64,000 nt of DNA from NCBI GenBank assembly GCA_021613335.1, contig JAJTWR010000248.1:395001-459000 (forward strand). The letters run 5' to 3'. The notes under the pieces are model-generated. The model was not told the origin of the DNA. It made no database searches and saw nothing but the letters and a program-made list of their open reading frames with translations. Shown here piece by piece: positions 54,462 to 64,000 of this stretch. Position numbers and translations under genes: made by a program. The DNA comes from Whitmania pigra (lineage: Eukaryota > Annelida > Clitellata > Hirudinida > Haemopidae). How positions within the stretch are numbered: the first letter of the stretch is position 1; each line of letters starts with the position of its first letter.

Positions 54462-54932
54462 CTTGGTGGAACTTGTGACTTAAAATATAATTTTATCTTG
54501 AATATTATTAACCTGGCCATTAACACAAAGTAAATCAGTAAATTTTGACAAATTTAAAACATTAAAACCACAGGTACTTAAAAATTCATTAATAAATGCT
54601 AAATTCTACAATCTCGTGCGTTTAAAGAAGTGTTTACTGTTGACTAAGGCAATGATTTATATTAACGTTGTTTATGCATGTCTAGTGCAAATAAGTGAAT
54701 TTCTGATCTAAAATCTAGAAAACAGGTCAATTAACTCCTCTCTCAAATCGTAAACACTATATTCTTTGAAGACGAGAGTCCAAACAAATATAAAAAAATG
54801 TTTCCTCGAAACCTGGAAGTGCCGAATGATAATACATTAAACTGCGCTTTATAAAAAAAGATGTCATAAATCGTTCTCATAATAAAGCCATAACAAACAA
54901 GTTCTCTTCTTAAAATAGCAAGAAAAACTCAC

Positions 54933-54990
54933 ATCTTCGCCTGTAGCCACTGACGGCCTGTAAACAAACCAAATTTGTCTCGGCAACGGG
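54933..54990 (-). other. Possible 5' UTR exon of TBC1D32
   Basis: A strong GTGAGT donor (minus strand, complement of 54927-54932) follows a moderately GC-rich stretch upstream of the TBC1D32 start codon at 54461. The coding exon has a usable acceptor (…cacaag) about 10 nt before its ATG, so a non-coding first exon spliced into it is likely. The left boundary is defined only by the donor and the right boundary is a guess. Confidence 0.35.
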
Positions 54991-55436
54991 TGAAACTAAC
55001 ATCAGGACAGTACTTTGCAAACAATAATGTTGCTCAAGTCATACAATTATTAAGTAGCTTTTGAAATAAATTAAAAGAAATATTTATTTTAAACAAAAAA
55101 CTTCTATTACTTTTACGCCACCTTCTAGCCATTGACTGAAAAACTGACCTAGCGATTCCCGAGCGCGGCATATCGACCTTCCAACACTTTCATTACAACC
55201 CTTTCCACACATCAACGAAACGAATAGTGATGACGTTTATTCGGCCGGCATTTTGCGACAGCAAACTCTGACAAATGCTATTTAGGATCACAATAAAAGT
55301 TTACATTGAACTTTGTTGCCACGACACAATAAATGGCCTTCTAATCAAAATAATTCACCCATTATTTGGCTAACGATAAAATACAATTTTTCTTCATTGG
55401 CGATCATGAGAATACCAGTTTGTAAACAAAGAAATA

Positions 55437-55742
55437 TCATTCAATTTTTTTGGCCGACAGTCGTTTTCCGTTTCCCTGGTTCTGCTTCTCCGATTTCTTT
55501 TGTGCATCCTTCTTATTCCCGAACCCTCGGTCAATCAAGAAAATGGCCACCAGAATAACCAGGTGGCAAAGGTGCATGGCAAGACTGCTTTCATCGGTCG
55601 AGGGATACCTGTTCCAGCAGAGCTCCAAAACTCCCAGAATCAGAAGTCTTTTGGAATAGAATATTCATCGTAAAGACGTAGTTTCCAGTAACATATCATT
55701 TTTAAAAAATAACATCAGTGATAATAATAAAAATAATAGTAT

Positions 55743-55774
<32 letters not shown>

Positions 55775-58700
55775 AACAGCTCATAAGTTGCAGACCTGAT
55801 AGCACTTGGTAACCTCGTGCACCAGAGGAGGAAGTGAAGAGTGTGGAAGTACCAGACGTAAAACTGGTAATGGAGGGAACGGCTGAAGCACATGCCCACA
55901 AAGTTACAAGTGAACAGGGTCAGTATGATGTCTGGATTAAGGTTGAACATTTTAAATGCTATTTGTTTACATGGGCTTATTCATTATTTTACATTTTAAA
56001 TAATAATAATATTAATAAATTTTGACATTATCATAATAACTGACTGCCATAATACATTAATGATATGCAAATCAATTAATCATTTTCATACCCGTTCCTT
56101 CCAGCTTCCTCGATGATCTCATGTTGAAGAGCACTGCTATCAGTCCCCCGTGTTTCCTGCGGTCAAAAATTTAAATTTACAAAAATAAAAGACTCCAATT
56201 GAACAACTAACAATTCCAGATCCTCGCATCATTGTAAGCTTGTCAAATCTCGGAAGAAAATTCACCTCTCAGAATTCTCCAAGTAAATTGTCCAGTGTAT
56301 AATGCCACAAAATAAATAAACATCACTGTCATCACCATCACCACTACCACCATTGTCATCATCATCATCAGAGATAAACAAAATGGTCCACAAAGCAAGC
56401 ACCTCGTCCACAGGGTGGTGGCCAGAATGATGATGCAAGAGACGTGAAGGACGAGCAGAAGAACGTGGAACCTCCGATCCTGGAAAACCTCTTCGGGAAG
56501 GAAACGCCAGTTGACGGTCCACTGAAATAGGAACTGACGCCCGAACTCGAATGATCGGTGGAGGTAGGAGACGGGGTGGGCGAGTAGGAACGGGGCACCG
56601 AGGGCAAGCTGTCGTTAACGTTTAACGAAATAACGAATTTTAGATTTCTTGAGATGAAATACAGTAAAATAATTATTGCACAATGAAACTGAATATAAAT
56701 TAAATTTATTTAAAGTCATCAATTTATTATTATTATTATTATTGAGCTTCTAATTAGAAAATAATTTTTTGTTTATTTCTTAAAACTTAAATTTCATAGC
56801 AATCACTTTTAATAATACAATCTAATTCTACCTGCAGATACTGTTGAGACATGACTAAAACTTTTTACACCATATCATCCTATTAATATATATATTATTA
56901 TATATATTCTATCAGACTCATCATCATCATCATGGTAGCTGTCAGGTGATTTTCTACCTGCACGAGGGCACAGAGGGCAAGGTTCAGGATGGTCCTGAAT
57001 ATTCCGAGCCTGATGAGGAGGAGAACAAAAACTCCAGGAGCAAACAGGAGGATGTTCATCTTCACGGACACTGCGAGACTTTCAAAGGAGATAATAACAA
57101 TATAACAATAACAATAACAATGCGATACAATACAACACTCCTGCTCAAACAAAAGCACCTATACAAACAGGAACTCACCTGTAGACGATGCATGCCAAAG
57201 TCCACCTATCCAAGAGCATGAGGCAGGCAGACGCATAGAAGATCGTCATGGCAACGGGGTCATTGAAGAGTCGCAGGACATAAATGGAGTGGATGCGGTA
57301 AGAGGCACAACACATGAAGAAGAAGGCATATGGTGGGACCTGGTGGGGCGATGATGATATCAACGATAATGGTGGTATCAACGATGATGATAATGATGAT
57401 ATCAGTGATGATTATAATGATATCAATGGTGATGGTGACAATTTTATCAGATGGCTTTTCTGAATTCTCTACCCAGTCTAACCATTAAACCACCATGCAA
57501 CTACATCATGACCGCCTTCACCATCAAGCACACTGCTCAACATCACCACTATCACACCTTCTTCCAACCTTTTTGGTCTTGTGGTAGATGAAGAAGACAA
57601 AGAGGAGGGTGATCTGGTAAATGAAGGCAAACACGTACTGTGCCAGTCGAATGTCTTTGCCGCTCGAAGTCAGGTGGTAGAGTGCCGTGAAGATGTACAC
57701 AAAGCCAGCCGGGTACCTGGAATGATTACGATAGTGATGTTAGTGATGGTAATGAATATGATAGTGATGACGATAATGACTGAATGCCTTTAGACTACAA
57801 TTGAAAGTATATTGGGTACAATTATTATAGTGAAGTCGATGATTATGATAATGATTACAATTGAATTTATGCTTCTCAAAGAATAATGAAACCACATGTA
57901 AAAGCAGTGCCGTAAAAAAAAAGTTCAACCAGCCTGACGAGCATTAACTTAATAAATTATCAAATATGCAATTATCAATTAACTATGTCTGCTTAATTAT
58001 GCAACATGTTCACAACTTAGAAAATTACAACATTATCTCCAAAATATTTTCCAAGCATTCGAAACACACAGCAAACTCCTCTAGTCATCATCCTTGACCT
58101 AAAACCCATATCTACGAAAACAGAAGTTCAAGTCGATCCCCACAAACGTACACCAGTGGTCCGGTGTCCCCCTTGAGCTGGGCATAGTCGTACGTCCCGT
58201 TGACGAAACCTTCCACTTCTTGCATGTAGGCGACCCAATCGATTTCCGTATCTGGAAAATGGAGGAGAATGAAGCTCGACCTAATTTCATTACAAGTCAT
58301 TCTGTGAGGTTTTGCGATGGTTAGTGTTAGCAGCAGATTACAATAATTTTAGAGGGTTGACCTCTGGATTTAGGAAAGACCATGCCCCTTAATTTTTTTG
58401 AATCTAAAAAAGTATTAAATTTATTTTTGGATTCTATTTTATAATTTAATAATTTACAACTTTGAGCAAAAATTTTATTAGCTGCACCCTTCCCCCTGCC
58501 AATTTCCTAGATCTGCCAATGACATTGATCACGGTGTTCAAATTTGGTCGGTTTATCTTAATGCCAATGTGTTTCTGGCTGACAACAGTTAACTTGGAGA
58601 AGGTTTAAAAGTTCATATTTCACAAATGACTAACTCAATAACCCATATACAGTATCTTTAAATTGCATGCAAATGCAAAAACAACATTATTCTCATATTT

Positions 58701-58930
58701 GTGACGCATAACGATTTATTATGCAGCAATAAACTGTCGCAGCTTCAGACAATAATGAAACGTGGCTCACATTTGATGTTGTTGATGACGAACACGTTGA
58801 CGAAAATCTCAAAGAAAAAAAACATGGCCATAAAATGGATTCCATGCTTCGTATCTGAAACAAAATCCAGAGCTCTGCCAACGATGTTAAGCCGCCCCAC
58901 CGACTTAGAACGGTCGCCCACTGCAGCCAT
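55437..58930 (-). CDS. ALG3: ALG3, dolichyl-P-Man:Man5GlcNAc2-PP-dolichol alpha-1,3-mannosyltransferase, 9 exons
   Basis: ER multi-pass GT58 mannosyltransferase that adds the first lumenal mannose to the N-glycan precursor, using dolichyl-phosphate mannose. Exons in transcript order: 58771-58930, 58152-58251, 57569-57716, 57179-57339, 56958-57078, 56403-56608, 56092-56156, 55814-55931, 55437-55647. Phases agree and give about 429 aa (human 438). Signatures: TEIDW (residues 55-59), [59 protein letters not shown] followed by WTVNWRF (247-266), and [18 protein letters not shown] around 335-352. The C terminus ends in KKIE, a di-lysine ER-retrieval signal. A minus-strand AATAAA lies at 55236-55241. 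It has the same orientation as TBC1D32 and diverges from the USP6NL-like gene, with a hAT element between. The hydrophobic segments and almost every exon match the family, so the call is firm. Confidence 0.96.
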
Positions 58931-59329
58931 TTCGCCGCGTTCGCGATTGATGTCCGAGTGTTTAAAAGGGGATTTAAATTAAGGAAACGATAAAAACAAC
59001 AGAGTTATTCGTTGTGTCAGATGTTTAGTGCTACGATTCGAAAATCAGTGATTTAAAGTGTTGTTTTATTCTACAAACAATAACGTTCTTATAAATACCT
59101 CTGCATCATTTTTTGTTTCGTTTTCAGAATGGTTCAGAATGCATAACTAATTGATCTAATTGAGAACTTGATATTATTACTATAGTTATATTATTAATAT
59201 AACACTTTCTTTAAAATGCAGAAGTATGTTAATGTCAGTCAAACGATAAAGTTTGGCTTCGTTTTTCATACTTCAATTTAGTATGACCTTAACTATTGGT
59301 CTTGAAGGTACTCGAGGAACCCTGAAACA
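58931..59329. promoter_or_regulatory. ALG3 upstream region
   Basis: Should contain the ALG3 5' UTR and promoter, since the ALG3 ATG is at 58930 on the minus strand. No defined element seen. Confidence 0.35.
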
Positions 59330-59337
59330 CCTGCTGC

Positions 59338-60573
59338 CAGGGGCGCAACCAGCGAAAAATGCTGGGGGGGGCTCAAGTTTAGAAAAGCCCGACGCAGTCG
59401 AAAAATTTTTGAAACTGTTCAAATCAATACTACTAATTTTAATTAATAAAGAATTAAAGATAGAACTGATTGTTATTATAAGTTTTTATTTATAAGTCTG
59501 CAGTCTTTTTTTGTATCTTTAATAATTTATTAATGAGCTTGACTATCTTCTGTTTCAAAGTTTCAAGCCAGTTAAAGCAACTGTAAAAAAAAAGTTTATG
59601 ATATGTTTAAAATTGTAATATGATATGATTGATATCCTAAACATTTCACCTAATCTAAATTATGTATAAAATTAAGATCCTAAACAGTTTAAAACAATTT
59701 TGAAATGTTGTAGTCTAAATTACATTTTGATGTGTTTACAGTTACAAAATAATTTTTCGATCAATCTGTGAAAATCTGTTCACCATTTTATTTACTGGAA
59801 GAAGTGCAGTAGTTGTTTTGTTCACAGATATTCTCAATAAACTTTGCAAACGACAGGCAGACATAGTCGTCCCGAGATGACTTTTAATAAGGCGAAGTTT
59901 AGAAAATGCCCTTTCTGCATCTGATGACGTAAATGTCTGAGTAAGAGCAACATCGAGCATATGCAACTCGGGCTGAATGCTTGTGGCACAGAAAAGATCT
60001 TGTAGTTCGATACACGCATTGGGGTCAGACTGATCAGCACGTAAACTTGTCGATGTGAATTGGAGCTGTCTTTGCACAGTTTCAGCGTCTTTTCCATGAA
60101 GGTTACAGAATTCCGAAAGCTCGGGAGTCATTGTGCCATTCTGCAAAGCATCAAGAGCAGCCAAGGCAGGGTTGTCAAAACGACATTATCTGATCATCAG
60201 ATAACCAGCGAAAAATGCTGAGGGGGGAGCTCAAGTTTAGACAAGGGACGAAAGCCCGACGCAGTCGAAAAATTTTTGAAACTGTTTAAATCAAAACTAC
60301 CAATTATAATTAATAAAGAATTAAAAATAGAACAGATTATTATTATTATGAGTTTGACTATCTTCTGTCTACAGTCTTATTTTGTATCTTTAATAATTTA
60401 TTAATGAGTTTGACTATCTTCTGTCTCAAAGTTTCAAACCAGTTAAATCCCCTTACCCCCCCCCCCCCCCCCCACCAAAAAAAAACTGATCGGATTTGGA
60501 AAAATTGCAGGGTCTCTCCTATTAGGCCTGGGGGGGCTTGCGCCCCCCCCTGCCCCCCCTAGTTGCGCCACTG
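59338..60573 (-). mobile_element. hAT element with 8-bp target duplication and duplicated left end
   Basis: The left end CAGGGGCGCAACCAG and right end CTAGTTGCGCCACTG form imperfect inverted repeats. CCTGCTGC flanks both sides (59330-59337, 60574-60581). The segment 59349-about 59582 is repeated in direct orientation at about 60204-60447 with some divergence, so the left end is present twice. Between them, 60164-59742 on the minus strand keeps a hAT C-terminal frame. A poly-C tract (about 60459-60473) and G/C-rich tracts near 60528-60560 lie just inside the right end. Confidence 0.85.
59742..60164 (-). pseudogene. hAT transposase C-terminal fragment (ZMYM/TTF-like branch)
   Basis: 140 open codons with no ATG start. 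It includes ALDALQNGTMTPELSEFCNL and the dimerisation block SDAERAFSKLRLIKSHLGTT. The match is to the C-terminal part of hAT proteins of the zinc-finger MYM-type/DUF4371 branch. The N-terminal and most of the RNase-H core are absent. The frame is intact to its stop at 59742. Confidence 0.8.
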
Positions 60574-60581
60574 CCTGCTGC

Positions 60582-61730
60582 AAGATGAAAACTTAATCTT
60601 TAATAAAAGTTGGAACGAAATTCAAAATTTCTTTCTCTTCCATTACGAAATTAATGTTTGCACAGCAAACAAACTTTGAGGAGATGTTTCGATACAATTA
60701 CTTGAATAATTTTGAAGCATAGGTTTAATAGAATATGGATTCAAAGAATTATATTAAGCTAGCAACTTCTGAATAAATTACAGGCCCTCTTGTAATGGAG
60801 TTTTACGTGTTTAAATGAGTTGATTTATTCGCTACCTAATAGTTGGGAATCCTAAGCACTTTAAGCACCTCGTTCGTGACGCGCATAAATTACTAGCGGG
60901 TGACAAATCTCTGTAAAAAGTTGACAAATACACGAGAGCCACTCTGAAATAGCTTATCTGCGGGGCTGATATTAAACAACTTTGTAACCTGATACCGGCC
61001 ATCGCTAAGTTTCAAAGTCCGGTTTTAGTTTTTCTTTCGTAAACCGATTAAAAACTAGTAATTTCCAGCATTGTAGAACTCCGTTCTGCTAGTTTTATTA
61101 ATTTCGTCTGTTTTTTCAGTTTTATTTGCGATTTATGAAGTTAATCTAAACTCCAGAGGCGTCGAGTTTGAGAGTCTAGTACGCCCATCTGAAACTTTTC
61201 GAAAACAAGTTGTTTTGATTTATTCAAATCATTGGATAATTTAGCTGGGGTTTTGTCTCAGACAATGCCAATTTTATGATGAGTAGGTTTTTAGATGCGA
61301 CATTTATTTAGTCTGATCTATAGTTTGCTATTATTGGGATTAAACTTCATTTTGACATCTTAAGCCAACACATTACTGATTTTAAGCTTTTCATCATATG
61401 TCTTATATATTACGTCTATAATTTCCTAATGAACTTAAGAGAATTCTGATGATTTCAGATTCAAAGTATTATTAAACTGATTTTTCAAATTAGTCAGCTT
61501 TAATAAAAAAGATAAGAAAGAATGAAGATGTATTTTGTCATAGCAAATACAAAGTGACATACAACCATTTCTGCGTGACTCCAAATTGTTATCGTTGATT
61601 CATAAAATACAGTTGATGTATTTTAACAAAATAACCTGTTGCTCAATTTGAACTTTAGTGTATGCAAGTTGTTAAAAGCTGTTGATTGATAGATGAATAA
61701 TCAATTAGGTTGCATTGTGAATCATAATTT
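60582..61730. other. Upstream region of the USP6NL-like gene
   Basis: AT-rich, no repeat or coding frame recognised. It probably holds that gene's promoter and 5' UTR. Confidence 0.4.
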
Positions 61731-63923
61731 ATGATAATGTTTTCCAAAACAAATGTTAAAGACTTTAATAAACTCCAATCTTCAGAAACTTCAAAAGTTG
61801 TGCCAGTAAAGAATGGTTCGAGAGGGAATGAAAGAGAAGTCACCTTGGAAAAGTACAGAATTGTGAGTGGTTCCTTTTTGCAATTACTAGTAGTTTAATA
61901 ACATAAATAATTGTTGTTTTATAATTATTTGTTTCATAATAATTTAATTGAAGTATGTTTATGAACTTTGTTGATTAAACCATGTTGACTGTTAATTGCT
62001 AATCCTGGAGTTATCTGCAAAGAGCTTATTTGATGTTTTGATTCATTTTACTAAATGAAATTACAAACAACATCTTTATAAGTCCTGCCATAACAATGCC
62101 AAAAATATTATTAATTATTACAAATTAATTTCACTTCATTAAATTGAATTTACCTAAAACTAAGAATGAATAAGAAGAAGACAACCATTTAAAGTATTAT
62201 TACATTAAGTATTATTAATTGTGACTCTGAATAAATTTTTACGATGGAAATTGATTAAAGGGTCGAAAGGGCGTGCAAATTGACCCCTGGGATGACCCGG
62301 AGTATGAGTTCTACAAGACCACCGACAGATACGGCTTCATACAGTGGGTTTATTTTCAATCGATTGTCAGCTGAATGATGGTGATACTATGAGGTGATTG
62401 TGAGCATGACCGTTTCATGAGTCTGTTTTTTCCTTTGATAATTTAAATATTAAATGATTTTAACGTTTTAATAAAAATAATTTATATTGTTTGTTGAATT
62501 GTTAGTATTGCTCGTAGGACAATGATCTATTTAATACTGCTGTTGTTCAATGACCTCCTTTGATTTGATGCACTCTTTCGTCTGGCTTCTCAATCATTCA
62601 ATTCGGTCTCCGTGGCAATTTGTTTTTATTTTAGGATTTTGAATTTTAAATTTGTTTTTCTTCGTCGACATCCTTCGAGTGAAAATGTCGAGGCCTGAGA
62701 TGTGAATGCACGATCTGGTTCGTTGTTTGCACGGAAACTTTTACACACGACGAGTCACTGCGATGAGATTTTAGATCCATTCTCATTACTCGACCTGTGT
62801 CATTACCATCGTCATCATCATCATCACCACTTTCAGTATCATTGTCTTCACATTCCATCTCTTTTAGCATGGTTATTATCTCCCTCACAGTCATCATCAT
62901 CACCATCATCACCTTAACGTCTTTGACATCATAATCACAATCATAATCACCAATGCTTCTCTTCCAGCACAAAACCATTGCCTAAAGAGATATCACTCAG
63001 AGAGATGAAGGTGAGTGTTCTATGAATTGAGATGCTTATCATTCCTTTGATGATTGCTCCAACAACTTTAATGCTTTGATGGTGATGGTGATGACAACAA
63101 TGATATTGGTAATAGTGGTAGTGATGATGATGATGATGATGATGATGGCATTGGAAATGACAGTAGTGACAACCAGGATGGTTGAGATAGTAATGATGGA
63201 GAATATCAATAAATTTGAGGAGATCTTTTTTCCTGTAATTAAATACATTTTATCAATATTTTTATTATTTTATTTTAACATAGTTGTTTATATTTTAATT
63301 TTCCACATCAGCACAAGGCTACAGAGATCAAAAGAACCCAGAAATGGCTCAAAATGACAAGCAAGTGGGAGGAGTTTTATCCCGGGGAGAAGGTTTGATT
63401 GATTTGATAAATAAATTACAAATTGCCTTTGTTATCTTTACTGATAATGTCGTTGTTATTGTAGTTGTAACATAACTATTTATTTATTTTCTTTATTGTT
63501 ATTATTATTATTATTATTATTGTTATCATTATTGTCGTCGTCGTCGTCATCATCATCATCATCAGCAGCAGCAGCATCATCATCATCATCATCATCATAA
63601 TTATTATTATTATTACTGTTAATGTTGTTATTATAGTTATTGTTATTATTATTGTCATTATTGCCACTGTCATTATTATTATTTTTATTGTTATTTATAG
63701 TCATTATCGACATTGTTAAGATCATGCTCTCCACGAATTCATTCAAAATTATGTTTAAATTAAAAATAAACAAACTCAACCCACAATTGCCTCATTCTCC
63801 CCACCGACCACCCAGCTCACCCAGAGGTTCTTCAAGGGCATCCCCGACTCCCTCAGGGGCCTCGTTTGGAGTCTCATCCTTCAAGTGCCACGGACGAAGG
63901 CAGAACAGCCCGGAGTTTACGAA
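61731..63923 (+). CDS. USP6NL: USP6NL (RN-tre)-like TBC/Rab-GAP, 5' part, 5 exons, continues beyond window
   Basis: N-terminal part of a TBC-domain Rab GTPase-activating protein of the USP6NL type, which acts on Rab5/Rab43 in endocytosis and Golgi traffic in vertebrates. Exons: 61731-61862, 62261-62343, 62968-63010, 63312-63392, 63816-63923. Phases agree and encode 149 residues so far. Family signatures: IDPWDDPEYEFYKTTDRYGF (exon 2), EIKRTQKWLKMTSKWEEF (exon 4) and the TBC start KGIPDSLRGLVWSLIL (exon 5). The first ATG is preceded by an in-frame TAA. The exon 1/2 join lacks a few residues present in vertebrates, so its acceptor could be wrong. The catalytic Arg and Gln fingers would lie in later exons off the right edge. 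Introns contain GTGATG and TTA microsatellites. Confidence 0.88.
63076..63160. repeat. (GTGATG)n-rich microsatellite in USP6NL-like intron 3
   Basis: Imperfect GTGATG/GATGAT units. Confidence 0.8.
63485..63705. repeat. Compound TTA/TCATCA/CAG microsatellite in USP6NL-like intron 4
   Basis: TTA run, GTC and ATC runs, a short CAG run, ATC again and then TTA-rich sequence. Confidence 0.9.
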
Positions 63924-64000
63924 GTTGTTATATTTTTATTGGCCGAAGACATTAATTAATTATGTTAATTAGGCGAGATGACTAATTTTGATGGCTAATT

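Overview
This is a window of animal (metazoan) nuclear DNA, AT-rich and very rich in microsatellites. The protein-coding genes are split into many short exons by GT-AG introns, most of them 60-500 bp. Five genes have clear animal orthologues, and transposons are of the Tc1/mariner, hAT and tRNA-derived SINE types. Cilia/Hedgehog, lysosomal and ER genes with these structures fit an invertebrate, possibly a spiralian, but the sequence alone does not fix the species. Nothing looks bacterial: no operons, CRISPR arrays or rRNA.

Layout: 1-15.8 kb is gene-poor, with simple repeats, a decayed Tc1 transposase, a BED/hAT element in a target duplication, and one candidate secreted-protein first exon on the minus strand at 4.8-4.9 kb. 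A complete seven-exon arylsulfatase B-like gene (+) runs from 15.9 to 22.6 kb. A single-exon mucin-like membrane protein (-) lies at 25.0-25.5 kb. A nest of transposons fills 26.1-30.1 kb: a Tc1 element, a short hAT element with a perfect 8-bp target duplication, and an end of another hAT. A short single-pass membrane protein (-, 31.2-31.8 kb) stands head-to-head with a complete ten-exon CCNDBP1 gene (+, 32.3-35.3 kb).

CCNDBP1 meets, tail to tail, TBC1D32/broad-minded (-, 35.7-54.5 kb, 30 coding exons). One TBC1D32 intron is swollen to 8.6 kb by a satellite array whose plus strand is almost free of G. ALG3 (-, 55.4-58.9 kb, nine exons) follows, then another hAT element with an 8-bp duplication (59.3-60.6 kb), then the 5' part of a USP6NL-like Rab-GAP gene (+, from 61.7 kb) that runs off the right edge.

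The genes do not form one pathway. They cover lysosomal sulfate-ester hydrolysis (ARSB), N-glycan precursor synthesis in the ER (ALG3), cilium/Hedgehog function (TBC1D32), a cyclin-D-binding regulator (CCNDBP1) and endocytic Rab control (USP6NL). I built all exon models by hand from reading frames, splice-site phases and remembered family motifs. Every junction given is phase-consistent, but none has been tested against transcripts. I see no clear new molecular system. The most unusual items are the satellite-filled intron, the TE nest, the SINEs and the orphan membrane/secreted proteins.
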